This document shows positions 9,867 through 18,402 of a stretch of 64,000 nucleotides of DNA, piece by piece. Position 1 is the stretch's first letter, and each line of letters begins with the position of its first letter. The notes under the pieces are model-generated. The model saw only the letters and a list, made by a program, of their open reading frames with translations, ran no database searches and had not been told where the DNA came from. A program made the position numbers and the translations under genes. Source of the DNA: Streptomyces coelicoflavus (GTDB lineage: Bacteria; Actinomycetota; Actinomycetes; Streptomycetales; Streptomycetaceae); NCBI RefSeq assembly GCF_003112555.1, contig NZ_BEWB01000009.1, positions 186,001 through 250,000 on the forward strand, written 5' to 3'.

Positions 9867-11237
9867 GTGACCGACCGGGCCGGCCGCACCGCCGTCGAGA
9901 TCGCCGCCGCCGTACGGGAGAAGCGGGCCACGCCCCGCGAGGTGGTGGCGGAGCATCTGGCCCGGATCGAGCGGCTGGACGGCCGCGTCGGCGCCTTCCG
10001 CGCGGTGCGGGCCGAGGCGGCGCTCGCCGAGGCCGAGGAGGTGGGCGCCCGGGGCGATCTGGGGGAACTGCCGCTGGCCGGCGTGCCGGTGGCGGTCAAG
10101 GACAATCTCGCGGTGCGCGGGGAGTCCACCCGGGTGGGCTCGGCCGCAACCCCGCACACGCCCGCCGACGCCGACCACGTCACCGTGGCCCGGCTGCGGG
10201 CGGCCGGTGCGGTGGTGGTGGGGGTGACGAACGTGCCGGAGCTGTGCGTGTTCGGCACCACCGAGGGGGTGCTCGGCACGGCCCGCAACCCGTGGGACCC
10301 CACCCGCTCGGCAGGCGGTTCGTCGGGCGGCAGCGCGGCCGCGGTGGCCGCCGGGATGGTGCCGCTCGCCCTTGGCAACGACGGCATGGGCTCGCTGCGC
10401 ATCCCCGCGGCCAACTGCGGGCTCGTCACCCTCAAGCCGGGCCGGGGCGTGGTCCCCGCCGGCATCGGTGAGGGCGACTGGTTCGGCATGTCGGAGAACG
10501 GGCCGCTGGCCACCACGGTCGCGGACGCCCGCCTGATGCTCACGGTCCTCGCGGACGGCCCCCTGCCGGAGCGCGAGGACTCCGGCGCCCTGCGCGTCGC
10601 CGCCTCGCTGCGCAGTCCGTTGGCCGGCGTCCCCCTCTCCCGGCCGTACGCGCGGGCCCTGCGCGAGGCGGCCGGGGTCCTGATGAAGGCGGGCCACCAG
10701 GTACGGCGCGCCGACCCGCCCTACCCGGCGTCCCTGGGTGTGACCGCCCTGACCCACTGGACGGCCGGTACGTCGGTGGACGCCCGCGGCCTCGACCGGC
10801 GGCTGCTGACCAGGCGCACGCGGGTGCACGCGGCCCTCGGGCGGCGTTTCGTCGCCCGGGTGGCGGACGGCGCGGACCGGGAGCGGCTGCGCGAACGCCT
10901 GGAGCCGTTCTTCGCCGAGTACGACGTCCTGCTCACCCCGGCGCTGGCCCGCCGCTCCCCCGGCGCCGGGCCCTGGCACGAACGGGGCTGGCTGCGCAAC
11001 GTGGTGGCGAACTCCGCGTACTCGCCGTTCACGCCGCCGTGGAACCTGACCGGTCTGCCCGCGATGTCGGTGCCGTTCGGCACGCTGGACTCGGGCGCGC
11101 CCTGCGCCGTGCAGCTGGTGGGGCGCCCGGGCTCGGAGGCGACGCTGCTGGAGCTGGCGGAGCGGATCGAGGCGCTCCGCCCCTGGCGCCGGACGGCACC
11201 GCTGGACCGAGGCGGTCCTACAGGGCGCGGTGCATGA
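9867..11237 (+). CDS. Amidase signature family hydrolase
   Basis: A 456-residue amidase. The Ser-cisSer-Lys machinery is visible: AVKDN with the catalytic Lys near residue 77 and the glycine/serine signature GGSSGGSAAAVAAG at about 151-164 with the nucleophile Ser, then GSLRIPAANCGLVTLKP. These enzymes hydrolyse carboxamides; substrate varies and cannot be read here. There is no GatB or GatC neighbour, so a role as GatA is unlikely. The GTG at 9867 follows AAGGAG with six bases of spacing. The stop overlaps the end of the convergent GNAT gene by 20 bases. Confidence 0.9.
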   Translation: MTDRAGRTAVEIAAAVREKRATPREVVAEHLARIERLDGRVGAFRAVRAEAALAEAEEVGARGDLGELPLAGVPVAVKDNLAVRGESTRVGSAATPHTPADADHVTVARLRAAGAVVVGVTNVPELCVFGTTEGVLGTARNPWDPTRSAGGSSGGSAAAVAAGMVPLALGNDGMGSLRIPAANCGLVTLKPGRGVVPAGIGEGDWFGMSENGPLATTVADARLMLTVLADGPLPEREDSGALRVAASLRSPLAGVPLSRPYARALREAAGVLMKAGHQVRRADPPYPASLGVTALTHWTAGTSVDARGLDRRLLTRRTRVHAALGRRFVARVADGADRERLRERLEPFFAEYDVLLTPALARRSPGAGPWHERGWLRNVVANSAYSPFTPPWNLTGLPAMSVPFGTLDSGAPCAVQLVGRPGSEATLLELAERIEALRPWRRTAPLDRGGPTGRGA

Positions 11238-11700
11238 TGTGCAGGCCGACCCGCCCGTGCCGGGGGTGGTCGAAGGCGTCCGGCACCGTGCCCAGGATCG
11301 TGAAGCCGAGGGAGGTCCACAGCCGCACGGCGGGGTTGGTCTCGACGACGGCGTTGAAGACCATGGCCCGGTATCCCTCGGCCCTGGCCGCCTCCAGGAC
11401 GTACTCGGCGAGGGCCCGGCCGGTGCCGCGTCCCGCCCGGCCGGGGTCGACCATGAAACCGGCGTTGGCGATGCGGGCGGCGGGGCCGCCGTAGTTGGGC
11501 GTGACGTAGGCGGAGCCGACTACGGCGCCGGTGTCGTCCTCGGCGACGTAGACGCGCTTGGCGGGGTTCGTCCACAGGGCCCGGGCGTCCTCCTCGGAGG
11601 TGTCCGGGTCCCAGGCGTAGGTCTCGCCGGCGGCGACGATGCGGTGCCAGAAGGGCCAGATGTGCGGCCAGTCGCCGGGCGTGGCTTCCCTGATCAGCAT
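11218..11700 (-). CDS. GNAT family N-acetyltransferase
   Basis: A 160-residue protein with the GNAT acetyl-CoA fold. The pyrophosphate-binding loop is visible as PGRAGRGTGRALAEYVLE (about residues 90-107), and the final strand region reads LWTSLGFTILGTVPDAF. The start MLIREATPGDWPHIWPFWHRIV is typical of phosphinothricin-acetyltransferase-like members. The substrate is unknown. It lies 55 bases after the small peptide gene on the same strand, so the two may be co-transcribed. Confidence 0.88.
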   Translation of the reverse strand: MLIREATPGDWPHIWPFWHRIVAAGETYAWDPDTSEEDARALWTNPAKRVYVAEDDTGAVVGSAYVTPNYGGPAARIANAGFMVDPGRAGRGTGRALAEYVLEAARAEGYRAMVFNAVVETNPAVRLWTSLGFTILGTVPDAFDHPRHGRVGLHIMHRAL

Positions 11701-11755
11701 GGGCGTGAGTCTGGCACGCCCATGCGCTCGGCGACCTCGGTGGGTGGCGTGCGGG

Positions 11756-11929
11756 TCAGTCCACGCTCGGCAGGATGTGCGGCTCGGCGAGGTCCTCCTC
11801 GTAGCCCGCGAGGCGGATCGGGGCGGAGCGCGCCCACACGTCGAGGCTGCCGATCTCTCCGGGCCTGCGGGCGCGCCCGCTGCGTTCCTCGGTGCGTTGT
11901 TCTGGCTTCGTCGTCGTTTCCGGTGTCAC
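11756..11929 (-). CDS. Unrecognised 57-residue peptide with strong ribosome-binding site
   Basis: The GTG at 11929 is preceded by AAGGAG with six bases of spacing, the best evidence that it is translated. The product has two unlike halves. Residues 1-27 are charged and polar (TPETTTKPEQRTEERSGRAR). The second half is SLDVWARSAPIRLAG followed by acidic YEEDLAEPHILPSVD at the C-terminus. There is no membrane segment and no cysteine. The leader-plus-distinct-core look could fit a ribosomal peptide precursor, but no modification enzyme is adjacent apart from a GNAT gene 55 bases downstream. It could equally be a small regulatory or partner protein. I do not recognise the family. Confidence 0.6.
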   Translation of the reverse strand: MTPETTTKPEQRTEERSGRARRPGEIGSLDVWARSAPIRLAGYEEDLAEPHILPSVD

Positions 11930-12408
11930 CGCGCACTCCTTATGTGTCGGGTCACCCTCGGGGCCTGCCGACGCCAGTCTCCTGTCCGGCACCCGGCGCC
12001 CGCTCGAGTGTGGGTCGAATGCAGATGCAGATCGGACGCGGTGGCGCCGGAACTCCTACGGAAGCAGGCCGTTGTGAACCGGCTCGTCCCATGACGGACC
12101 TGGGTGTGGGTAGTGCCCTGTGCTGCCGTCCGTCCGGACCAGATTAACCAAATGAGCGGGGGCGCGCTCTATGGGGCTCAAAAGATGGGAGAACCATTGC
12201 CCTTCGCCTCGCGCGCAGTTGGCCCAAGTCTGCCCCGATTCCTCCGCTTCCGCACCGCACGCAACTCACCCGATCGGCCTACACCGACGTCCGCACCTCC
12301 GCATGCGGGTGGAGGGCTCGGGCACAGTTAAGTCGCCGTTGGCTGCGTCGCAAGCTCGCCATGGTCTGCTGCCGGTCGGCAACGGCTGTCTCGTGGGAGG
12401 ACCGGGGC
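11930..12408. other. Intergenic region, 479 bases
   Basis: This separates the divergent 57-residue peptide and the HD-like gene, so it should hold promoters for both. The bases around 12120-12200 are less G/C-rich than the surroundings (ACCAGATTAACCAAATGAG). Open frames here lack a convincing ribosome-binding site or recognisable protein. I see no palindrome or RNA gene that I can support. Confidence 0.5.
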
Positions 12409-12852
12409 ATGGAACTGCGCAGCGTCGAGGAGCTGATGGACCTGCTGTACGCCTGCCGGGGCGAGCGGCCCGCGGCCGGGCCCGGCGGTGGACCCCGGGA
12501 TCCGCACGGGCACGCGCTGCGGACGGCCGCGCTGCTGCGCCGGCGCCGCCCGGCCGACAAGGAGCTCCAGGTCGCCGGGCTGGTGTCGCCCGTGGGCCGG
12601 CTGCTGTGGCCGGGCGCCCCGGCGGCCCGGACCGCCGACGCGGTACGGCCGCTGCTCGGCGTGCGCGTCGCCCGCCTGGTGCGCCGTCAGGCCCGGCCCG
12701 GCGACCGGGCCCACGACGACGACCTGGTCAGCCTTCGTCAGGCGGACGACGAGGCCCGCACCGCCGACTTCGACGCCGGGGTCCTGGAGGACTGGCGTTC
12801 GGTGCTGGAGCTGACGGCGGCACGGAACTCGCGGCTGGGCCTGGTGGACTGA
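12409..12852 (+). CDS. Degenerate HD-domain (PhnZ/MIOX-like) protein
   Basis: A 147-residue protein starting at the ATG behind GGGAGG. The order of segments follows HD-fold mixed-valence di-iron oxygenase-like proteins: HGHALRTAALLR (about 34-45), then DKELQVAGLVSPVGRLLWPG (about 53-72), then a RPLLGVRVARLV segment and an RQADDEAR segment. In active relatives the second segment carries the metal-binding His-Asp (LLHDIG-like); here it reads VSPVG, so the HD pair is gone. The region expected between RLVRRQARPG and the final helices is also much shortened. It is probably not a metalloenzyme. It could be a regulator, a binding protein or a gene decaying without frameshifts. Confidence 0.65.
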   Translation: MELRSVEELMDLLYACRGERPAAGPGGGPRDPHGHALRTAALLRRRRPADKELQVAGLVSPVGRLLWPGAPAARTADAVRPLLGVRVARLVRRQARPGDRAHDDDLVSLRQADDEARTADFDAGVLEDWRSVLELTAARNSRLGLVD

Positions 12853-12859
12853 GGCTCCC

Positions 12860-14362
12860 TCACCACTTGCCGGGTGCGTAGTCCTTGAGGAAGACGCCGT
12901 AGAGATCCTCGCCCGCCTCGCCGCGCACGATGGGGTCGTAGACGCGGGCGGCGCCGTCGATCAGGTCGAGCGGGGCGTGGAAGCCGGCCTCGGCCAGGCG
13001 CAGCTTGTCGTAGTGGGGACGTTCGTCGGTGATCCAGCCGGTGTCGACGGAGGTCATCAGGATCTTGTCGGTGTCGAACATCTCCTGGCCGCTGGTCCGG
13101 GTCACCATGTTCATGGCCGCCTTGGCCGCGTTGGTGTTCGGGTGCCCGGCGCCCTTGTAGCCGCGGTCGAAGACGCCCTCCATGGCCGAGACGTTGACGA
13201 CGTAGGCGCGCCCCGCCGGGGCCTTGCGCGCGGCCTCGGCCATCGAGGCGCGCAGCGCGCTGATGAGGATGAACGGCGACGTGTAGTTGCACAGCTGGGT
13301 CTCGAGCAGTTCCACCGGGGAGATCTGCTCGATGGTCTGCACCCAGGTGTTGGAGTCGACCACGTCGGGGACCAGTCCGCCGGCGTCGATGGCGGTCCCC
13401 TCGCGGTGCCGGACCACGCTGGCGTTGCCGGCGACCAGGGCGAGGTCGGCCACCTGCTGCGCGTCGAGCCCCGAGGTGCCCGGCGGCAGCGCGGCCAGGC
13501 CGTCCACGGCGCCGGAGTTGAAGGCGCCGATGACGTGGTGGGCGGGCAGCTCCCCGGCGGGCAGCGGGGCGCTCTCGCCCTCGACCAGCGCGGCGTACGC
13601 GGAGGGCAGCCGGCGCACGGTCTGGGTGGCGTTGTTGATCAGGATGTCGAGCGGACCCTGCTCGGTGACCTGCTCGGCCAGGGCCACGGCCTGGGCGGGG
13701 TCGCGCAGGTCGATGCCGACGACCTCCAGGCGGTGCATCCAGTCCGCGGAGTCGTCCATCGCCTTGAAGCGCCGGATGGCGTCCTTGGGGAACCGCGTGG
13801 TGATCGTGGTGTGCGCGCCGTCGCGCAGCAGCCTGAGCGCGATGTACATGCCGATCTTGGCCCGGCCGCCGGTGAGCAGCGCCCGCTTGCCGGTGAGGTC
13901 GGCGCGGGCGTCGCGGCGGGCCCGGTTCTCGGCGGCGCAGCCCTGGCAGAGCTGGTGGTAGAAGTAGTCGACCTCGACGTAGCGCTGCTTGCAGATGTAG
14001 CAGGAGCGCGGGCGCTGCAGTATGCCCGCGATCGTGCCCTCCTCCGTGCGCGAGGAGGGCAGCAGGCCCTCGGTCTCGTCGTCGATGCGCTCGGCGGAGC
14101 CGGTGGCGGTGGCCTCGGTGACCGACTTGTCGTGGGCGGTCTTGGCGGCCCGGCGCTCCTGGCGGCGGCGCTGCTTGACCATGCGGTAGATGTGCGAGGT
14201 GGCCCGGCGGACCGCGATCGCGTCGGGGTGGTCGACGTCCAGCTCGTCGAGTTCCTTCAGTACGTCGAGGCAGACGGCGAGCCGTTCGGGGTCGATGCCG
14301 GGGCCGTACGCGGAGGCGGCCGCCTCGTCCGTGGTCGCCGGGCCGTCCTGTGTCACCGTCAT
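12860..14362 (-). CDS. Zinc-ribbon plus SDR-fold oxidoreductase-like protein (500 aa)
   Basis: The N-terminal 115 residues are helical and charged. A zinc-ribbon-like pair follows: CYIC at about 121-124 and CQGC at about 139-142. A Rossmann SDR domain starts near residue 158 (LTGKRALLTGGRAKIGMYIA). The NNATQ segment and NVSAMEG give the expected Asn and Ser of an SDR. At the YxxxK position the sequence reads HPNTNAAKAAM, so the Lys is kept but the Tyr is replaced by Thr. Classical reductase chemistry is therefore doubtful. The function is unknown. The stop is eight bases from the convergent HD-like gene. Confidence 0.8.
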   Translation of the reverse strand: MTVTQDGPATTDEAAASAYGPGIDPERLAVCLDVLKELDELDVDHPDAIAVRRATSHIYRMVKQRRRQERRAAKTAHDKSVTEATATGSAERIDDETEGLLPSSRTEEGTIAGILQRPRSCYICKQRYVEVDYFYHQLCQGCAAENRARRDARADLTGKRALLTGGRAKIGMYIALRLLRDGAHTTITTRFPKDAIRRFKAMDDSADWMHRLEVVGIDLRDPAQAVALAEQVTEQGPLDILINNATQTVRRLPSAYAALVEGESAPLPAGELPAHHVIGAFNSGAVDGLAALPPGTSGLDAQQVADLALVAGNASVVRHREGTAIDAGGLVPDVVDSNTWVQTIEQISPVELLETQLCNYTSPFILISALRASMAEAARKAPAGRAYVVNVSAMEGVFDRGYKGAGHPNTNAAKAAMNMVTRTSGQEMFDTDKILMTSVDTGWITDERPHYDKLRLAEAGFHAPLDLIDGAARVYDPIVRGEAGEDLYGVFLKDYAPGKW

Positions 14363-14465
14363 CGCCGTTGCCGTTCCCTGGTCACCGTTGCGGCGCTCCG
14401 GGAGGCGACCGCTGTCGAACAGCGGATTTTATTCAGCGTGCGGCCCGGATCCAAACCCGCCGGGG

Positions 14466-15806
14466 TCAGGGACGGCAGGCCGTGAGCAACGTCTCCACCT
14501 CGTCGGCCACCGCCAGGGCGAAGCGGTCGAGGTCCGGCACGGCCTTCCCGTCGGCGAGCAGGCCGAAGTGCACCTGGCCGCGGTACGTCGAGACGGCCAC
14601 AGCGAGGGAGTGGCCGCGGGCCAGGGGCGCCAGCGGGTAGACCTCGGTGAGGGGGTGACCGCCGAGCCGCAGCCCGAGGCTGGGCAGGGGCACGCTGGTG
14701 ACCAGGATGTCGAACCAGAGCCGGGCGGCCCCGGAGACCAGTGGCCCGCCGAGCCGGTGGCCGAGCGCCGGCACGTGGTCGGCGAGCAGGGCGACGGCTC
14801 CGGCGCCGCGGCCGGGACCGGCGTCCTTGTTGCGGTCCATGGCGGCGCGGACCGTGCCGAGGCGGGAGAGCGGGTCGGGGTCGCCGACCGGAAGCCGCAT
14901 CAGGTAGCCGGAGAGCCGGTTCCCCTGGGGCCGGGCGGTGCGCGGGCGGCGCTTGGAGACGGGGATGAGGGCGCGGGGCGCGACGCCCTCGCTGCCGTCG
15001 CCGCGCTCGTCCAGCCAGCGGCGCAGGGCACCGGCGACGACCGCGATCAGCACGTCGTTGACCGTGCCGCCGGTGGTCTTGCGGACGTGGTGCACGTCGT
15101 CGAGGTCGACGGCCACGCCCGCGATCCGGCGGGTTCCGGAGGACTCGGCGGTCAGCGCGGGTGAGGAGCGCACGTCCAGGGTGGACAGGGCCGCGGCGGC
15201 GCCGATGTCCAGGGCGCGGCCGACGTCCGAGAGGGCGTCCCGGAGCCTGCCCGGCAGGGTGCGCACGTCGGGCAGCAGCCCGCGCGGCGGCCGTGCGGGG
15301 CGGGGCCGGGGGGCCGGGAGGTCCATCGGGTCGAGGACCCCGGCGGCCAGGGTCAGGGCGCGCAGGCCGTCGGCCAGGGCGTGGTGGAACTTGAAGAGCA
15401 CGGCGAAGGCCCCGCCGTCCGCGCCCGGCAGCACGTGCGCCTCCCAGGGCGGCCGCCCGCGCTCCAGGGGGCGCTCCATGAGGCGGCCGGCCCTGGCGTG
15501 GAAGTCCGTGGCCGGGGCGTGCAGCCGCACGTGGTCGAGCGGGTCGAAGCGCGGGTCGGGCTCGCGGGTCGCGCCGCCGAAGGACAGGGGTGCCCGCAAG
15601 CCCGGCTCCGGCTGCCAGGTGTCCCGGATCCTCATCCGCAGTCCGGGCACCGCGGGGGCGCGGGCCGCGAGCAGGTCCGCGGCGTGGGCGGCCGCGGTGG
15701 GCGAGCCGGCCTCGAAGACGCCGAGCGCGCCCAGGTGCATGGGGTGCTCGGCGGACTCGATGTTCCAGAACGCCAGGTCGAGGGGAGCGAGCGGATCGGG
15801 AGTCAA
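14466..15806 (-). CDS. Wax ester synthase / diacylglycerol acyltransferase family protein
   Basis: A 446-residue protein from a TTG at 15806, chosen because the family starts with a P-L-[DA]-x-x-F/W motif, here PLAPLDLAFWNIES, and GAGG lies just upstream. The acyltransferase motif HHALADG is at about residues 140-146. Later conserved blocks are visible (GGTVNDVLIAVVAGALRRWL and NRLSGYLMRLPVG). Family members esterify fatty alcohols or diacylglycerol with acyl-CoA to make storage lipid at the membrane face. An in-frame start 105 bases upstream would add 35 residues unlike the family. Confidence 0.88.
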   Translation of the reverse strand: MTPDPLAPLDLAFWNIESAEHPMHLGALGVFEAGSPTAAAHAADLLAARAPAVPGLRMRIRDTWQPEPGLRAPLSFGGATREPDPRFDPLDHVRLHAPATDFHARAGRLMERPLERGRPPWEAHVLPGADGGAFAVLFKFHHALADGLRALTLAAGVLDPMDLPAPRPRPARPPRGLLPDVRTLPGRLRDALSDVGRALDIGAAAALSTLDVRSSPALTAESSGTRRIAGVAVDLDDVHHVRKTTGGTVNDVLIAVVAGALRRWLDERGDGSEGVAPRALIPVSKRRPRTARPQGNRLSGYLMRLPVGDPDPLSRLGTVRAAMDRNKDAGPGRGAGAVALLADHVPALGHRLGGPLVSGAARLWFDILVTSVPLPSLGLRLGGHPLTEVYPLAPLARGHSLAVAVSTYRGQVHFGLLADGKAVPDLDRFALAVADEVETLLTACRP

Positions 15807-15927
15807 GGGCTTGCCTCGCAAGGACGACGCGTGGGCGGCGGGTGGGCCGTGGGTGGACAAGCAGTCAATCGCCTCCCGTCGATTACGGTCAAGTACGATC
15901 AAGTTACGCACAGTTAACAGTGGATGA

Positions 15928-15957
15928 AGTCCCGCCCCTTTCGGCAGGGGCGGGACT
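15928..15957. terminator. Bidirectional hairpin, 12-base perfect stem
   Basis: AGTCCCGCCCCT at 15928-15939 and AGGGGCGGGACT at 15946-15957 are perfect reverse complements around the loop TTCGGC. It sits in the 185-base gap after the GH92 gene and before the WS/DGAT start, both on the minus strand, so it should end transcription of the glycoside hydrolase operon. No T-tract follows, as is common in Streptomyces. Confidence 0.85.
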
Positions 15958-15991
15958 GCTGTGACTCATGGGGCATCTGGCTGACGTCGGC

Positions 15992-18313
15992 CTACGTCAG
16001 CGGCGGCGGCACCGCCTCCGTCGAGGTTCCCCACCCGGACGGCTGCGGGCCGACCGTGAACGCGAGCGACCGCACGGAGCGCAGGGTGTCCGTCGTCAGC
16101 CAGGTCCGGGCGTAGGCCGAGCCGTCGGCGCGGGCCGACTGGACGTACCGGTCGGTGTCCGAGGTGCCGGGCGCGGTGATCGTCAGGGCGCCGCGCGGGT
16201 AGTAGCGCCGGTCGAGGGTGAGGTCGACGCGGTCGAAGACCGGGGTGGACAGGCCCCAGGTGTCGTAGCCGGGCTGGATCGGGAAGATCCCGATCGAGGA
16301 CAGCACGTTCCACGCGGACATGGTCCCGAGGTCGTCGTTGCCGGTCATCCCGGTCGGCGTGTCCGTGAACAGGGTGAGCGCCGCGTGCACCACGTCGGTC
16401 GTCTTCCAGGGCTGCCCGGTCGACAGGTAGGTGTACGGGGCGATGAGGTCGGGCTCGTTCTGCGGGTTGTACTTGTCGGCGTTGTAGTAGTCGTACGGCC
16501 CGTTCACCCACACCTCGCGGGCGGTCTTCGCCGGGTCGGCGAGGAGCCGGTCGTAGGCGAAGAAGGAGTCGAGCCGCTCGTTCGCGGCCTCGGTGCCGCC
16601 GATGAGGTCGATCATGCCCGGCAGGTCCTGCGGCACCAGCCACTGGTACTGCCAGGACGTGCCCTCGTGGAAGCCCTCGCTCTGCGCCGGGTCGGCCGGG
16701 CCGGTGAAGGCGCCCTCGGCGTCACGGGCGCGGAAGAAGCCGGTGGAGGGGTCGAAGACGTTGCGGTAGCTCTGGGCGCGCTCCGCGTACCGCTCGGCGT
16801 CCGCGTCGTGGCCGAGGTCGCGGGCCATGCGGGAGAGCATGGCGTCGGACAGGGCGTACTCCAGGGTGGCGGAGGCGCCGTGGTCGTAGTCGGAGTCGCC
16901 GGGCTTGGCGTGCGGGCGGCCCTTGACGTACGGCGCGAAGCCGTCGGCGAGGTACTCGCGGTTGGCCTCCCGGCCGACGGCCGGCGAGTCGGCGGGCGGG
17001 ACGCCGTCGGCGTTCTTCTTCAGCGCCCGGTAGGCCTTCTCCTCCCAGCCGTGCAGCAGGCCCTGCTGGTAGGCGTTGGTGAGGAAGGGGGTCACCGGGT
17101 CGCCCGTCATGATGTTGGTCTCGACGGTGCCGTAGCCCCACTTGGGCAGCCAGCCGCTCTCCTCGTCGATCTTGATGACGGAGATCGCCATGTCCCGGGC
17201 CTCGCGGGGCGCGAGCAGGGACAGGAGCTGGGACTGGGTGCGGTAGGTGTCCCACAGGGACCAGTTCTGGTAGTACGTGAAGCCCTTGGCCCGGTGGATC
17301 TCCTGGTCCCAGCCGGTGTAGCGGCCGTCGACGTCGCTGCCGACGTTGGGGGCGAGGAAGGACCGGTACAGGGACGAGTAGAAGGTGCGGCGCAGGGTGT
17401 CGTCGCCGCCCCGGACCCGGACGTCGTCCAGCCGCTTCTCCCAGGTGCGCTGTGCGCCCCGGCGTACGGAGTCGAAGGAGTGCCCGCCCTCGGCGCGCAG
17501 GTTGCGCGCGGCGCCGCGCGCGTCCACGTAGGACAGGGCGGTGGTGGCCTCGACGGTGCGGTCCTTCGTGGTGTCGAAGCGGACGTAGGCGCCGTCGCCG
17601 CCGCTCTTCGAGCCCGCGGTCACGGTGCCGTCGTCCCAGGTGCCGTAGGAGGCGAAGGGCCGGTCGAAGCGGGTGATCGTGTAGACGGTGTACGGCTTCG
17701 TGTCCTGGCAGAAGCCGCTGCCGGTGATCGCGGTGCGAACGGTGCGGCTGTCCAGGACCTCGACCTCGGCGGAGATGTTCCTGTGCAGCGACTGGCCGGC
17801 GTTGAGCAGGACGTTGGCCTTGTCGGTGGCCGGGAAGGTGTAGCGCTGCACGCCGGTGCGTTCGGTGGCGGTCAGCTCCGCGTCGACGCCGGAGTCGAGG
17901 CCGACGCGGTAGTAGCCGGGGCTCGCCTCCTCGTCGTCGTGGCTGAAGGAGGCGGCGTACTTCGCGTAGTCGGTCTCGGTGACGTCGCCGGTGGTCGGCA
18001 GCACCGGCAGGTCGCCGCCCAGTCCGCAGCCGACGCCGGAGAGGTGGACCAGGGAGAAGCCGCGGATGTGGGTGTCGGAGTGGTCGTAGCCGGTGTTGTG
18101 GCCGGTGTCCGGCGAGAACTGCACCATGCCGAAGGGCACGGCGGCGCCGGGGTAGGTGTTGCCCTCGTTCTCGGTCCCGATGAACGGGTTCACGAGGTCG
18201 GTCAAGGGTCCGTCGGGGGCCGCCTGGGCGGCGGGTACGGCGACGGCGCCCGCGAGGAGCGCCGCCGCGGCGGCGGCCGTCGCCGCGCCGCGCAGCCGTT
18301 GGGTCCAGCTCAT
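15992..18313 (-). CDS. Secreted alpha-mannosidase, glycoside hydrolase family 92
   Basis: A 773-residue protein. The ATG at 18313 gives a clean Sec signal peptide (basic MSWTQRLRG, a long Ala-rich core, AQA cleavage near residue 31). The mature start PLTDLVNPFIGTENEGNTYPGA is diagnostic of GH92. Hallmarks include HEGTSWQYQW, with the probable general-acid Glu, and TGNDDLGTMSAW near the C-terminus, with the catalytic-base Asp region. GH92 enzymes are calcium-dependent inverting alpha-mannosidases, often trimming N-glycan mannose. The frame stays open far upstream but that part overlaps the GH127 gene and is not family-like. It is the last gene of the GH2-GH127-GH92 operon. Confidence 0.93.
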   Translation of the reverse strand: MSWTQRLRGAATAAAAAALLAGAVAVPAAQAAPDGPLTDLVNPFIGTENEGNTYPGAAVPFGMVQFSPDTGHNTGYDHSDTHIRGFSLVHLSGVGCGLGGDLPVLPTTGDVTETDYAKYAASFSHDDEEASPGYYRVGLDSGVDAELTATERTGVQRYTFPATDKANVLLNAGQSLHRNISAEVEVLDSRTVRTAITGSGFCQDTKPYTVYTITRFDRPFASYGTWDDGTVTAGSKSGGDGAYVRFDTTKDRTVEATTALSYVDARGAARNLRAEGGHSFDSVRRGAQRTWEKRLDDVRVRGGDDTLRRTFYSSLYRSFLAPNVGSDVDGRYTGWDQEIHRAKGFTYYQNWSLWDTYRTQSQLLSLLAPREARDMAISVIKIDEESGWLPKWGYGTVETNIMTGDPVTPFLTNAYQQGLLHGWEEKAYRALKKNADGVPPADSPAVGREANREYLADGFAPYVKGRPHAKPGDSDYDHGASATLEYALSDAMLSRMARDLGHDADAERYAERAQSYRNVFDPSTGFFRARDAEGAFTGPADPAQSEGFHEGTSWQYQWLVPQDLPGMIDLIGGTEAANERLDSFFAYDRLLADPAKTAREVWVNGPYDYYNADKYNPQNEPDLIAPYTYLSTGQPWKTTDVVHAALTLFTDTPTGMTGNDDLGTMSAWNVLSSIGIFPIQPGYDTWGLSTPVFDRVDLTLDRRYYPRGALTITAPGTSDTDRYVQSARADGSAYARTWLTTDTLRSVRSLAFTVGPQPSGWGTSTEAVPPPLT

Positions 18314-18402
18314 GGAAGATGCCTCCGTCTTTCTTTCTCGTGCATCCGTCTTCTTCTCTCGTGCTTTCCGGTCCCGCCCGGCCGCCCGGCCTGCTCGGCC
18401 GC

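Noticed and set aside
12104..12331. Open frames before the HD-like gene
   Set aside because: No ribosome-binding site and no recognisable protein; the downstream ATG at 12409 has both.
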